From Oxalicibacterium solurbis (GTDB taxonomy: Bacteria > Pseudomonadota > Gammaproteobacteria > Burkholderiales > Burkholderiaceae_D): a DNA stretch of 64,000 nt. The notes beneath the pieces are model-generated. The model saw only the letters and a list, made by a program, of their open reading frames with translations. It did not search any database and was not told the DNA's origin. A program made the position numbers and the translations under genes. Location: positions 558,001 through 622,000 of the forward strand of contig NZ_BMDP01000001.1 in NCBI RefSeq assembly GCF_014635845.1, written 5' to 3'. Positions 1 through 8,896 of the stretch are shown here, piece after piece; within the stretch, counting starts at the first letter, position 1; each line of letters begins with the position of its first letter.

Positions 1-41
1 CGATCAACGGCCTGGCGGCAGGTCTGCGCAATACCGGTTGA
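1..41 (+). CDS. C-terminal end of an unidentified protein (partial)
   Basis: An open frame running in from the left edge ends at a TGA at 39-41; the last residues read INGLAAGLRNTG. Twelve residues are too few to name a family. The strong hairpin terminator that follows within 25 bases supports this being a real gene end on the plus strand. The gene converges on the response regulator that follows. Confidence 0.4.
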   Translation, partial: INGLAAGLRNTG

Positions 42-64
42 TCGCGCATGATGCGCACATGACA

Positions 65-92
65 AAAAAGGGAAGCCTCGGCTTCCCTTTTT
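65..92. terminator. Bidirectional intrinsic terminator
   Basis: Inverted repeat with arms AAAAAGGGAAGCC (65-77) and GGCTTCCCTTTTT (80-92). It has a T-run on the plus side and an A-run on the minus side, so it can end the partial plus-strand gene and the convergent algR-type gene alike. Confidence 0.85.
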
Positions 93-111
93 ATTTCAAC
101 CATCCCACCGA

Positions 112-906
112 CTAGCGCACCAGCGCCTTCACCGCCGGCCATTGGCGACGTGAAATCGGCAGGCGATCGTCGATGCCGCGCAACATCACCTGCCACGACT
201 CCTGCGACTTGCCATCGCTCTCTTCTTCCGCATCCGCCATTTGCACGCCACGTTCGACGCCGACGATTGCATCGCGCGCGACCAGCGCATTGCGATGCAC
301 GCGGATGAACTGCGCGGCGAACTCCTGCTCCAGCGCGGACAAGGCGCTTTCGATCAGGTACTCGCGCTCGCGCGTGCGCAAGGTCACGTATTTCGCTTCT
401 GCCTTCAGATACAGCACATCGGTCACCGGCACCAGCAGCAGGCGGCCGCGCTCCTGCACCGAAAAATGCCGGCGCGGCGCCTGCGATGTCGCAGCATCGG
501 CGATCGCCTGTTTCTGCATCCCTGCGCTTTGCCGCAATGCGACGACGCGCCGGATGGCATCGGCCAGACGCGCCGCACGCACCGGCTTCATCAGGTAGTC
601 CAGTGCATGCACTTCGAAGGCCTTCAGTGCATATTCGTCGTAAGCAGTCACGAAGACGATCGCCGGCGACGTTTCACGATGCTGCGCCAGATGCGCGGCC
701 AGTTCAATGCCCGTCATGCCGGGCATCTGCACATCCAGCAACACTACGTCAGGCGACAGTTCCGCGATGCGATCCAGTGCCTGTTGTGCCTGCTCCGCCT
801 CACCGACCAGCTGATGGGGGCATTCGGCCTCAATGTCGGACAGCAGTGTCGTCAGCCGCGCGCGCGCCGGCGCTTCGTCGTCGACGATCAGGATACGCGG
901 GATCAT
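112..906 (-). CDS. LytTR-family response regulator (AlgR/LytR type)
   Basis: Cytoplasmic response regulator of 264 residues. The N-terminal receiver domain (about 1-125) carries the acidic pair D9/D10, phosphoacceptor D58 in the LLDVQMPG context, and the K of the YLMKP motif. The C-terminal half (about 145-264) is a LytTR DNA-binding domain, recognisable from the VLYLKAEAKYV and FIRVHRNALV segments. Its start codon overlaps the stop of the upstream histidine kinase by four bases, so the two are translationally coupled. Family members of this kind in pseudomonads control alginate and motility; in betaproteobacteria the target genes are mostly unknown, and nothing here fixes them. The repeats in the argH/kinase intergenic region are candidate binding sites. 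Confidence 0.9.
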   Translation of the reverse strand: MIPRILIVDDEAPARARLTTLLSDIEAECPHQLVGEAEQAQQALDRIAELSPDVVLLDVQMPGMTGIELAAHLAQHRETSPAIVFVTAYDEYALKAFEVHALDYLMKPVRAARLADAIRRVVALRQSAGMQKQAIADAATSQAPRRHFSVQERGRLLLVPVTDVLYLKAEAKYVTLRTREREYLIESALSALEQEFAAQFIRVHRNALVARDAIVGVERGVQMADAEEESDGKSQESWQVMLRGIDDRLPISRRQWPAVKALVR

Positions 907-1979
907 GTGCCTGCCTTCCGGTACGGCAGCGACAGATGAACGGCAAACAAGCCGTTGCTGACGCCGGTGGTCAATTCGCCTTCGACGTCGTACAGCAAGG
1001 CGAGTCTTTCGCGGATGTTGTTCAAAGCCATGTGATTGCCGGTCGAGACGATATTTTCATGGAAGGGATTCGTGATCGCGATCTCGATACGGTCGCGCAC
1101 GCGACGCACACCCACGCGCACCAGGGCGCGTTGCGGCGACGGCTCCACCCCGTAGTGGATCGCGTTCTCCAGCAGCGGCTGCAGCAGCAATGCCGGTACC
1201 GTCGCACGCTGCAGCGTATCGCCGGAAATTTCATCCATATTCCATTCGACCTGCAGGCGCTCGCCAAGACGCACCTTCTCGATCGACAGGTACTGCATGC
1301 CGATACGCACCTCGTTGCCCAGTGTCGTCACATCGCGTGCATCGCGCATCAGGATGCGGTACAGGTCGGCCAGATCTTCCAGCGTGGTTTCGGCGCGGCG
1401 CGGTTCGGTACGGATCAGCGACAGAACGGCATTCAGGCTGTTGAACAGGAAATGCGGCCGTATGCGTGCCTGCAATGCCTGCAGGCGCGCTTCCGCCAAT
1501 GCCGGCGAAAACGCGCGCGTGCGCAATTCGAAATAATGTTGCAACACACCGCCGAATAGCGCCGCGCAGAGAATTCCTTCCGGCACGCCGACCCTGCTCA
1601 GGCTGACTGCAGCGCCGTTGTCGCTCAGCACGTAATGAATGATCAGCCCGGTGATGGCCGCTGGCACCAGCACACAGGCCAGCCGCTGCGCCCATGGCGG
1701 CACGGTGCGAATCAGCCGGCGCATGCCGCACAAGGCAAACAGCGATGTCAGGCAGGCCAGTTCGACCAGCATCGAGGCTTCGACAAAAGCCAGCATGCCC
1801 GCTTGCAGGCTGGCCGCCGATATCAGCATCGCCGCCAGTACTGCGCCGTTGACGAACAGCAGCGCCCTGACCATGATGCCGATATTGCAACAATCCGGAA
1901 TTACCAGCTCGAGTGGCACATCGGGGGGAGATGCCAGTGTCGATGCGGCGCGTTCCGGCTGCTTGGGCTGGGCTTTCAC
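903..1979 (-). CDS. LytS/AlgZ-type sensor histidine kinase
   Basis: Membrane histidine kinase of 358 residues if the GTG at 1977-1979 is the start. Residues about 36-118 contain four hydrophobic stretches and no large periplasmic domain. The phosphoacceptor region is the His_kinase (LytS) type: RIRPHFLFNSLNAV with H176, followed by a HATPase domain with ALLLQPLLENAIHYG. It is the partner of the overlapping LytTR regulator. No good ribosome-binding site precedes the GTG, and the next in-frame ATG (1872-1874) would remove the N-terminal 35 residues, so the start is uncertain. It is divergent from argH, with 127 bases between them. Confidence 0.88.
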   Translation of the reverse strand: MKAQPKQPERAASTLASPPDVPLELVIPDCCNIGIMVRALLFVNGAVLAAMLISAASLQAGMLAFVEASMLVELACLTSLFALCGMRRLIRTVPPWAQRLACVLVPAAITGLIIHYVLSDNGAAVSLSRVGVPEGILCAALFGGVLQHYFELRTRAFSPALAEARLQALQARIRPHFLFNSLNAVLSLIRTEPRRAETTLEDLADLYRILMRDARDVTTLGNEVRIGMQYLSIEKVRLGERLQVEWNMDEISGDTLQRATVPALLLQPLLENAIHYGVEPSPQRALVRVGVRRVRDRIEIAITNPFHENIVSTGNHMALNNIRERLALLYDVEGELTTGVSNGLFAVHLSLPYRKAGT

Positions 1980-2015
1980 GTCGTTTGCGAATTGGAGAAA
2001 TGTGCGTGGAAGTGG

Positions 2016-2083
2016 ATTACGTAATGCACATAATGCGTTACGTCCGACGTTACGTAATACGGTGGTTACGGTTGTTTTATAAT
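2016..2083 (+). promoter_or_regulatory. argH promoter with repeated TTACGT elements
   Basis: A perfect -10 hexamer TATAAT lies at 2078-2083, with an AGGA ribosome-binding site seven bases before the argH ATG. There is no convincing -35 at the right spacing. Instead the upstream 55 bases hold the palindrome ATTACGTAAT (2016-2025), the direct repeat CGTTACGT at 2036-2043 and 2048-2055, and a further GGTTACGG at 2064-2071. TTACGT begins at 2017, 2038 and 2050. The layout suggests an activator or an operator serving argH, the divergent kinase gene, or both. Confidence 0.55.
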
Positions 2084-2106
2084 CGCGTATTCCTCAGGAT
2101 TCCATT

Positions 2107-3501
2107 ATGACAGCACAACTCTCCAAGAAAAGCGAGGCCTGGTCGGCGCGTTTCAGCGAACCCGTATCCGATCTGGTCAAGCGCTACACCGCATCGGTCT
2201 TCTTCGACAAGCGTCTGGCCGACGTCGACATCCAGGGCTCGCTCGCGCATGCCGAGATGCTGGCGCATCAGAAAATCATCAGCCAGCAGGATCACGAAGC
2301 CATCCAGCGCGGCATGGCGCAGATTCGCGACGAGATCGCCTCCGGCAAGTTCGAATGGCTGCTGGATCTGGAAGACGTTCACCTGAACATCGAGAAGCGC
2401 CTGACCGAACTGGCAGGCGACGCCGGCAAGCGCCTGCACACCGGCCGCTCGCGCAACGATCAGGTCGCCACCGACATCCGCCTGTACATACGCGGCGCGA
2501 TCGACGACATCGTCGGCCTGCTGCGCGAATTCCGTCTCGCACTGCTCGATCTGGCCGAGCAGCACGCCGATACCATCCTGCCCGGCTTCACGCACATGCA
2601 GGTGGCGCAGCCGATCACCTTCGGCCATCACATGCTGGCCTACGTCGAGATGTTCAGCCGCGATGCCGAACGCATGCTGGATTGCCGCAAGCGCGTCAAC
2701 CGCCTGCCGCTGGGCGCCGCCGCGCTGGCCGGCACCACCTTCCCGATCGACCGTGAACGCGTGGCGAAGACGCTGGGTTTCGACGATGTCTGCCGCAATT
2801 CACTGGATGCCGTCTCCGACCGCGACTTCGCGATCGAATTCTGCGCCGCTGCCGCACTCGTGATGACGCACATCTCGCGCATGTCGGAAGAACTGGTGAT
2901 CTGGATGAGCCCGCGCGTCGGCTTCATCGACATCGCCGACCGCTTCTGCACCGGTTCGTCGATCATGCCGCAGAAGAAGAATCCGGACGTGCCCGAACTC
3001 GCGCGCGGCAAGACCGGCCGCGTCAACGGCCACCTGATCGCGCTGCTGACGCTGATGAAAGGCCAGCCGCTGGCCTACAACAAGGACAATCAGGAAGACA
3101 AGGAACCGCTGTTCGATGCGGTCGACACCGTCGTCGATACGCTGCGCATCTTCGCCGACATGGCGCGCGGCATCACCGTGAAGCCGGAGGCGATGCGCGC
3201 CGCTGCGCTGCAAGGCTATGCGACAGCCACCGATCTGGCCGATTACCTGGTCAAGAAAGGCCTGCCGTTCCGCGATGCGCACGAAGCCGTCGCGCATGCA
3301 GTGCGCACCTGCGTCGATCGTGACTGCGATCTCGGCGACCTGAAACTGGACGAACTGCGCGCCTTCTCGACGCTGATCGAGCAGGACGTATTCGACGTGC
3401 TGACGCTGGAAGGTTCGGTCGCTGCACGTGATCACATCGGCGGCACCGCGCCGGCGCAGGTTCGCGCAGCGATCGCAAGGCATCGCGCCGCACTAGGTTA
3501 A
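2107..3501 (+). CDS. argH: Argininosuccinate lyase
   Basis: Last enzyme of arginine biosynthesis: splits argininosuccinate into arginine and fumarate in the cytoplasm. The 464-residue protein matches the usual family length. It has the fumarase/aspartase superfamily signature [12 protein letters not shown] (283-294), the TGRSRNDQ substrate loop (112-119) and the THMQ catalytic-His motif (about 162-165). It is a single-gene unit: its own -10 box upstream, a GC-rich terminator 20 bases downstream, and a divergent two-component system on the other side. Confidence 0.97.
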   Translation: MTAQLSKKSEAWSARFSEPVSDLVKRYTASVFFDKRLADVDIQGSLAHAEMLAHQKIISQQDHEAIQRGMAQIRDEIASGKFEWLLDLEDVHLNIEKRLTELAGDAGKRLHTGRSRNDQVATDIRLYIRGAIDDIVGLLREFRLALLDLAEQHADTILPGFTHMQVAQPITFGHHMLAYVEMFSRDAERMLDCRKRVNRLPLGAAALAGTTFPIDRERVAKTLGFDDVCRNSLDAVSDRDFAIEFCAAAALVMTHISRMSEELVIWMSPRVGFIDIADRFCTGSSIMPQKKNPDVPELARGKTGRVNGHLIALLTLMKGQPLAYNKDNQEDKEPLFDAVDTVVDTLRIFADMARGITVKPEAMRAAALQGYATATDLADYLVKKGLPFRDAHEAVAHAVRTCVDRDCDLGDLKLDELRAFSTLIEQDVFDVLTLEGSVAARDHIGGTAPAQVRAAIARHRAALG

Positions 3502-3520
3502 ACACATAAGCTGCACACCG

Positions 3521-3545
3521 ATCCCGCCGCCGGCGGGATTTTTTT
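3521..3545 (+). terminator. argH terminator
   Basis: Hairpin with arms ATCCCGCC and GGCGGGAT directly followed by a run of T. It lies 20 bases after the argH stop. Confidence 0.88.
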
Positions 3546-3677
3546 GCCTGCCATCCATGCACGTGTCGGCAGTTTCCGACAGCAGAATGCGAAGAAACGG
3601 AACGCCCAGCGGTGCTACGATCCTCTTCGGTAGCTGCTGCAGCCACATCCAGTCACATCACTCACGCGGAGGTCATG

Positions 3678-4058
3678 ATGCAGGAGACGTTTCGCAAATT
3701 CTCGGTCAGGTGCGCCAATATGGTCGGCTCATCGTGGGCTTTCCTGCTGGCGCTCCTGGTGGTCGCCGCATGGCTGATCACCGGCCCCTTATTCCATTAT
3801 TCCGATACCTGGCAATTGCTGATCAATACCGGCACGACGATCGTCACCTTCCTGATGGTTTTCCTGATCCAGAATGCACAGAACAGGGAAGCACAATGCA
3901 CGCAATTGAAACTCGACGAACTGATCCGTGCCATTCACGGCGCGCGTACGCGTCTGGTCAATATGGAAGACCTGTCCGATGCCGATCTGCAAAAGCTGAA
4001 GGAAGAATTCAATCGTATCGGTCGTGCGACAGGACAGAAACCGCTGCCGCCCGAATGA
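3678..4058 (+). CDS. Low-affinity iron permease family small membrane protein
   Basis: About 126 residues. It resembles the bacterial low-affinity iron permease family (PF04120): an amphipathic N terminus (MQETFRKFS), two hydrophobic segments (about 18-37 and 50-65) separated by GPLFHYSDTWQL, then the conserved TIVTFLMVFLIQNAQNR stretch and a charged cytoplasmic tail. Transport of iron has not been established for most bacterial members, so the name is a family label. I chose the second of two consecutive ATGs because the GGAGG at 3668-3672 is then spaced five bases away. A start at 3675 is also possible. Monocistronic in appearance. Confidence 0.8.
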   Translation: MQETFRKFSVRCANMVGSSWAFLLALLVVAAWLITGPLFHYSDTWQLLINTGTTIVTFLMVFLIQNAQNREAQCTQLKLDELIRAIHGARTRLVNMEDLSDADLQKLKEEFNRIGRATGQKPLPPE

Positions 4059-4081
4059 AGCAAAAAAACAGGCATGAAAAA

Positions 4082-4107
4082 ACCCGCAGGGCTTGCGCGC
4101 TGCGGGT
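4082..4107 (-). terminator. Terminator of the TRAP receptor gene
   Basis: Arms ACCCGCAG (4082-4089) and CTGCGGGT (4100-4107). On the minus strand the stem is followed by a T-run, so it ends the minus-strand gene that stops at 4145. Confidence 0.8.
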
Positions 4108-4144
4108 CATACGGAAAACTGGAATCAGTCGTTTGTTCCGATGA

Positions 4145-5224
4145 TTACTTGCGTCCGATCATGAAGTTCTGGATCGGCGCCTCGGCAACCGAGTACCACT
4201 GGTTCTGATCCTGGCGGAAACGCTTCCACGGTTCGTAGATTTTCTTGAACTTCGGATTCTTCGCCGCTTCTTCGTTCATCACGTCGGTCGCTGCCTTGTA
4301 GCAGGCTTCCATGATCGGTTTCGAGAAGGCACGCAGCTTGACGCCGTTTTTCAGCAAACGCGCCAATGCAGCCGGATTGCGTGCATCGTATTGCGCCTGC
4401 ATCACGACGTGCGCGTCGTAAGAAGCCGCTTCGATGGCCGCCTGATAAGCCTTCGGCAGTTTTTCCCATTCCTTGATGCCGATGTAGAACGACAGTTGCA
4501 GGCTCGGCTCCCACCAGCCCGGCGTGTAGTAGAACGGTGCAACCTTGTTGAAACCGAGTTTTTCGTCGTCGTACGGACCGATCCATTCGGCCGCGTCGAT
4601 CGTGCCCTTTTCCAGCGCCGGGTAGATATCACCGCCGGCGATCTGCTGCGGCACCAGACCGAGGCGTTGCATCACCGCGCCGGCAAAGCCGCCGATGCGC
4701 ATCTTCAGGCCCTGCAGGTCATGGACTTCCTTGATCTCCTTGCGGAACCAGCCGCCCATCTGCGTGCCGGTATTGCCGCCGAGGAAGTTGACGACGCCGT
4801 AATCCTTGAAGAAGTCGCGGGTCAGTTCGCGTCCGCCGCCCTGGTCGAACCAGGCCGTCTGCTGGCGCGAAGTCAGGCCGAACGGCACGACCGCGTCGAA
4901 CGCGAAGGTCGGGTCCTTGCCGTAGTAGTAGTAGGAAGCCGAATGTCCCATTTCGACGGTGCCCGCCTGCACGGCATCCAGCACCTGCAGCGCCGGCACG
5001 ATCTCGCCGCCGGCGAACGGGCGGATATTGAATTTGCCGTCGGTCAGTTGCGATACGCGCTTGACGAAGGTATCTGCGGCACCGTAGATCGTGTCCAGCG
5101 ATTTCGGGAAGCTCGATGCGAGACGCCAGTTGAGCGCCGGGTTGGACTGTGCAAAGGTCGGTGCGGCAATGGCGCCGGCCGATGCACCGACGGCCGCTTT
5201 CTTTAGGAATGAACGACGTTCCAT
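4145..5224 (-). CDS. TRAP transporter solute-binding protein, DctP family
   Basis: Periplasmic receptor of a tripartite ATP-independent transporter, 359 residues. The N terminus MERRSFLKKAAVGAS is a twin-arginine signal (RRSFLKK), so export is probably folded via Tat. The mature part has DctP-family features such as QLTDGKFNIRPFAGGEIVPALQVLDAVQAG and a Trp/Tyr-rich ligand region. The chosen ATG has AGGAG six bases upstream; a longer frame starting 17 codons earlier would bury the Tat motif. Close relatives bind 2-oxo or mannitol-type carboxylates, but the ligand is not readable here. The membrane subunits (DctQ, DctM) are not adjacent, so this is an orphan receptor within the window. Confidence 0.88.
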   Translation of the reverse strand: MERRSFLKKAAVGASAGAIAAPTFAQSNPALNWRLASSFPKSLDTIYGAADTFVKRVSQLTDGKFNIRPFAGGEIVPALQVLDAVQAGTVEMGHSASYYYYGKDPTFAFDAVVPFGLTSRQQTAWFDQGGGRELTRDFFKDYGVVNFLGGNTGTQMGGWFRKEIKEVHDLQGLKMRIGGFAGAVMQRLGLVPQQIAGGDIYPALEKGTIDAAEWIGPYDDEKLGFNKVAPFYYTPGWWEPSLQLSFYIGIKEWEKLPKAYQAAIEAASYDAHVVMQAQYDARNPAALARLLKNGVKLRAFSKPIMEACYKAATDVMNEEAAKNPKFKKIYEPWKRFRQDQNQWYSVAEAPIQNFMIGRK

Positions 5225-5332
5225 TTTGTCTCCTGGTGGTTGGACAGCTCTTTTTGTCGCTTTGTATCGTGACATTCAATGCACGGCGGCATTGCATGCA
5301 ACAGGCATTACCTTACTACGAAATCGCGATTC

Positions 5333-6697
5333 TTAACTACCGGCAACCACCATATTTTCGATCAGGATCGAGCCGGTCTGCTTGGTGCCGCGCACCAGTG
5401 TATCGGCGCCGATGGCCGCGATCTGCATGAACATGTCCTTCATGTTGCCGGCGATCGTGATTTCCTCCACCGGATACTGGATCACGCCCTTCTCGACCCA
5501 GAAACCCGATGCGCCGCGCGAATAGTCGCCGGTCACGTAATTGACGCCCTGCCCCATCAGTTCGGTCACCAGCAGGCCGGTATCGAGCTTCTTCAGCATC
5601 GCCTTGAAATCGTCGGCCTGCTGCGTCAGCGACGACGTGATCGACAGGTTGTGCGAGCCGCCTGCATTGCCGGTCGTCTTCATGCCAAGCTTGCGCGCCG
5701 AATAGGTGGACAGGAAATAGCCCTGCACGATGCCGTCGCGCACCACGTCACGCCGCGCCGTACGCACGCCTTCCTCGTCGAACGGTGCGGAACCGACCGC
5801 GCCGATCACATGCGGCTCTTCGACGATCTGCACGTGCGGTGCAAACGCCTGTTTGCCCAGCGAATCGAGCAGAAAGGTGGATTTGCGATACAGCGCGCCG
5901 CCCGACACCGCCTGCACGAAGGCGCCCAGCAGACCCGCTGCCAACGGCGCCTCGAACAGTACCGGGCACTTGCGCGTATCCAGCTTGCGTGCATTCAGCC
6001 GCGCCAGCGCACGTTCCGCCGCATAGCGGCCGATCGCTTCCGGGCTGGCCAGCTTCTTCGGATCGCGCATCGACGAATACCAGTCGTCGCGCTGCATGTT
6101 GTTGCCCTTGCCAGCGATCGGCGCAACCGAAATCGTGTGGCGCGAATACGGGTAACCACCGATGAAGCCGCGCGAATTGGCGGCGACGAAATGCGACTGC
6201 TGCGCATAGACGCCCGCGCCCTCGCTGTTGGTGATGCGCTTGTCGACGTTCAGGGCTGCGGCCTCACCACGGCGCGCCAGTTCGACTGCTTCCTCGGTCG
6301 AGATCAGCCACGGATGGCACAGCTGCAGATCGCGCGGCTGGCGTTCCAGCATGTCTTCGTCCGGCAGGCCGGCGCAATCGTCCTCGGCGGTAAAGCGTGC
6401 GATGTTGTAGGCGGCTTCGACGGTATCGCGCAGCGCCTGCGGCGAGAAATCGGACGTGCTGGCGTTGCCGCGGCGGATATGCCCCTCTGCGCCGAGATAG
6501 ACGGTCACGCCCATCCCCTTGTCCTTGTTCTGCTCGATGGTTTCCACACTGCCCTTGCGCACGCTCACCGACAGGCCGTTGCCTTCGTTGATTTCCACCG
6601 CCGCGCCGGATGCACCCTTCTCCTTCGCATAACGCAATACGTCCTGCGCAAACTGCTTCAACTGGTCCTGGCTGTGGGTAAATACGGAGTCGCTCAT
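5333..6697 (-). CDS. pmbA: Metalloprotease PmbA/TldE
   Basis: Subunit of the TldD-TldE (PmbA) protease, known for maturing microcin B17 and degrading CcdA in E. coli. The heterodimer's zinc site lies in TldD, so this subunit alone is probably not catalytic. The protein is 454 residues with MSDSVFTHSQDQ as the preferred N terminus; an ATG 23 codons earlier exists but would leave almost no space for the divergent darP promoter. Family features include the early VEINEGNGLSVSVRKG segment and the glycine-rich C terminus with MGQGVNYVTGDYSRGASGFW. tldD is not in the window. It is divergent from darP, as in many proteobacteria. Confidence 0.93.
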   Translation of the reverse strand: MSDSVFTHSQDQLKQFAQDVLRYAKEKGASGAAVEINEGNGLSVSVRKGSVETIEQNKDKGMGVTVYLGAEGHIRRGNASTSDFSPQALRDTVEAAYNIARFTAEDDCAGLPDEDMLERQPRDLQLCHPWLISTEEAVELARRGEAAALNVDKRITNSEGAGVYAQQSHFVAANSRGFIGGYPYSRHTISVAPIAGKGNNMQRDDWYSSMRDPKKLASPEAIGRYAAERALARLNARKLDTRKCPVLFEAPLAAGLLGAFVQAVSGGALYRKSTFLLDSLGKQAFAPHVQIVEEPHVIGAVGSAPFDEEGVRTARRDVVRDGIVQGYFLSTYSARKLGMKTTGNAGGSHNLSITSSLTQQADDFKAMLKKLDTGLLVTELMGQGVNYVTGDYSRGASGFWVEKGVIQYPVEEITIAGNMKDMFMQIAAIGADTLVRGTKQTGSILIENMVVAGS

Positions 6698-6783
6698 CGG
6701 GTTCGTTTCTTCGGGAAAATCGCTAAAGCGGTTATCATAGCAGCCTGTCGTAAATTGGCTCGTCACCTCGAGAAAAACCCATC

Positions 6784-7374
6784 ATGCCCAACGCCAACCG
6801 CGGCTCCGTCGGCTTCAGTTCGAACGAATTCGAACAGGAGTACGAACGCCCGTCCAAATCCGAACTGAAGCGCCAGATGACGGCGCTGCAAAAACTCGGC
6901 GAAGAACTGGTCGCCGAACCGCGCGATCGCCTCAAACGCGTGCCGATGCCGGAAGACGTACGCGACGCGATTCTCGAATGCCAGAAGATCAAGGATCACG
7001 AAGGACGCCGCCGCCAGCTGCAATATGTCGGCAAGGTCATGCGTTCGCTGGAAGAAGACGAGATTGCCGCAATCCGCAAGGTGCTCGACAGCTGGAAGGG
7101 TGCGTCGAAGGCCGAAACCGCGGCACTCCATGCGATCGAACGCCAGCGCGAGAAACTGCTGGCAGACGACAAGGTATTGACGCAACTGCTGCAGATACAT
7201 CCGCAACTCGATGCACAGCAGCTGCGCACGCTGATCCGCAATGCGCGCAAGGAACAGGCCGAAAACAAGCCGCCCAAGGCCTACCGCGAAATCTTCCAGA
7301 TCCTGAAGCAATTGCAAGCGCCGACCGCACAACCTACCGACGAGGACGACGATGCCGACGAAGAACAATCCTGA
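6784..7374 (+). CDS. darP: Ribosome biogenesis factor DarP (YjgA, DUF615)
   Basis: 196-residue cytoplasmic protein of the DUF615 family, known in E. coli as YjgA/DarP, a late 50S subunit assembly factor. Recognisable segments are [18 protein letters not shown] near the start and the Arg/Gln-rich helix LHPQLD-type region (here [21 protein letters not shown]) near residue 150. The C terminus is strongly acidic (DEDDDADEE). It overlaps the start of mogA by 23 bases, so the two are co-transcribed. It is divergent from pmbA, and this pmbA/yjgA arrangement is widespread. Confidence 0.93.
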   Translation: MPNANRGSVGFSSNEFEQEYERPSKSELKRQMTALQKLGEELVAEPRDRLKRVPMPEDVRDAILECQKIKDHEGRRRQLQYVGKVMRSLEEDEIAAIRKVLDSWKGASKAETAALHAIERQREKLLADDKVLTQLLQIHPQLDAQQLRTLIRNARKEQAENKPPKAYREIFQILKQLQAPTAQPTDEDDDADEEQS

Positions 7375-7966
7375 TGAACTGAAAATCGGCCTGGTGTCGA
7401 TTTCCGATCGCGCCTCCAGCGGCGTCTACCAGGATGAAGGCATTCCTGCGCTGCAGGCGTGGTTCACGGCCGCGCTGACCAGTCCATGGCAGGCCGTCAC
7501 GCGTCTGGTCCCGGACGAAAAGCCGGCGATCCAACAGGCATTGATCGAACTAGTCGACAGCGAACGCTGCGATCTCGTCATCACCACCGGCGGCACCGGC
7601 CCGGCACGACGCGATGTGACGCCGGAAGCGACGCTGGCCGTCGGCACCAAGGAAATGCCGGGCTTCGGCGAGCAGATGCGGCAAGTCAGCCTGCATTTCG
7701 TGCCGACCGCGATCCTGTCGCGCCAGGTGACCGTGATCCGCGAAACCGCCGATCACGCAGCACTGATCATGAATCTGCCCGGCCAGCCGAAGTCGATCAA
7801 GGAAACGCTGGAAGGCCTGAAGGATGCCGACGGCAAACAACTGGTCGGCGGCATCTTCGCCGCCGTGCCCTACTGCATTGACCTGATCGGCGGTCCCTAC
7901 GTCGAAACGAACGATGCCGTCTGCAAGGCATGGCGTCCCAAGCACGCGATCCGCGCAAAGCAATAA
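7352..7966 (+). CDS. mogA: Molybdopterin adenylyltransferase MogA
   Basis: Adenylates molybdopterin before molybdenum insertion in Moco biosynthesis. The 204-residue protein begins [20 protein letters not shown] and carries the MoaB/Mog signature [17 protein letters not shown], plus a conserved [11 protein letters not shown] segment near the C terminus. The ATG lies inside the last 23 bases of darP, with GAGGAC five bases upstream, so translation is probably coupled. No other Moco genes are in the window. Confidence 0.93.
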   Translation: MPTKNNPDELKIGLVSISDRASSGVYQDEGIPALQAWFTAALTSPWQAVTRLVPDEKPAIQQALIELVDSERCDLVITTGGTGPARRDVTPEATLAVGTKEMPGFGEQMRQVSLHFVPTAILSRQVTVIRETADHAALIMNLPGQPKSIKETLEGLKDADGKQLVGGIFAAVPYCIDLIGGPYVETNDAVCKAWRPKHAIRAKQ

Positions 7967-8040
7967 CGTACGCAGCGATAAATAGCCCGCACCATTTTCC
8001 GAACCTATCGAAAGTCCCCGGCCGCCGTGCCGCTAACATC

Positions 8041-8703
8041 ATGACTCTGAAAACCGTCGAACTGCAAACCTCACCGAATCCCGCCGTTTCCGTTATCTGG
8101 ATGCATGGCCTAGGCGCCGATGGCAACGATTTCGTGCCCATCGTCAAGGAACTGGATCTGGCCGGCTGCCCTGGCATCCGCTTCGTCTTCCCGCATGCGC
8201 CCATGCTGCCCGTCACCATCAACGGTGGCCGCATGATGCCGGCATGGTTCGACATCTGGTCGACCGAATTCGGCCGCGACGACGATGAAAAAACGCTGCG
8301 CGATTCGCAGGCCGACATCAACGCGCTGATCGAACGCGAGAAGGAACGCGGCATCGCCGCTGACAAGATCCTGCTGGCCGGCTTCTCGCAAGGTTGCGCG
8401 ATGACGCTGCAGACCGGCCTGCGCCACCCGGAAAAACTCGGCGGCTTCATCTGCCTGTCCGGCTATCTGCCGCTGGAAAATTCTTTCGAAGCCGAACGCA
8501 GCGAAGCGAACAAGGCCACGCCGATCTACTACGGGCATGGCCGCGGCGATCAGGTCATTCCGATCACGCGCGCGCAGCAATCGCTGGCGCTGCTGCAGAA
8601 ACACGGTTACGACGTCGAATGGCACGAATACGACATGCCGCATTCGGTCTGCATGGAAGAGATCAATGACATCAGCAACTTCCTGCAGCGCATCCTGAAA
8701 TAA
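8041..8703 (+). CDS. Carboxylesterase/phospholipase, alpha/beta-hydrolase
   Basis: 220-residue hydrolase of the small carboxylesterase family (Pseudomonas carboxylesterase II, acyl-protein thioesterase-like). The catalytic triad can be placed as S116 in GFSQGC, D170 in GHGRGDQV and H201 in DMPHSV. The oxyanion-hole motif is WMHGLGADGNDF near residue 20. No signal peptide is visible, so the enzyme should be cytoplasmic. The MTLKTVELQ start is preferred to an upstream in-frame ATG inside the mogA end. A strong terminator follows. Natural substrate unknown. Confidence 0.92.
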   Translation: MTLKTVELQTSPNPAVSVIWMHGLGADGNDFVPIVKELDLAGCPGIRFVFPHAPMLPVTINGGRMMPAWFDIWSTEFGRDDDEKTLRDSQADINALIEREKERGIAADKILLAGFSQGCAMTLQTGLRHPEKLGGFICLSGYLPLENSFEAERSEANKATPIYYGHGRGDQVIPITRAQQSLALLQKHGYDVEWHEYDMPHSVCMEEINDISNFLQRILK

Positions 8704-8746
8704 TCCTGCCGGCCTGCGGACGAGTCGCCGCAAATGGAAAGCACAT

Positions 8747-8783
8747 AAAAAAGCACGCAACCGTTTCCGGTGCGTGCTTTTTT
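8747..8783. terminator. Bidirectional terminator after the esterase gene
   Basis: Arms AAAAAAGCACGCA (8747-8759) and TGCGTGCTTTTTT (8771-8783) form a 13-bp stem with T-runs on both strands. Confidence 0.9.
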
Positions 8784-8834
8784 GTTGAGCAGCTGCGTCG
8801 TCTCAGGTTGCAAAATGCACAGAAACGATATCCG

Positions 8835-8858
8835 GGAGCCGCCGTGAATGGCGGTTCC
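8835..8858 (-). terminator. Hairpin downstream of the bactofilin gene
   Basis: GGAGCCGCC (8835-8843) and GGCGGTTCC (8850-8858) pair along nine positions with one G-U on one strand. It lies about 40 bases after the bactofilin stop but lacks a good T-run, so it may stabilise the mRNA end rather than terminate. The strong terminator further on (8747-8783) can finish the job. Confidence 0.4.
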
Positions 8859-8896
8859 TGAAATGACGAGCGGCAAGGCGGCCGCTCGCGCAAGCG

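Noticed and set aside
5279-6868. 529-codon open frame antisense to pmbA
   Set aside because: Composition of a shadow frame (His/Arg/Gln/Ala), covers pmbA and runs into darP.
7352-7374. Frameshift between darP and mogA
   Set aside because: Both proteins are full length with normal ends; the 23-base overlap is a simple operon overlap with a proper ribosome-binding site.
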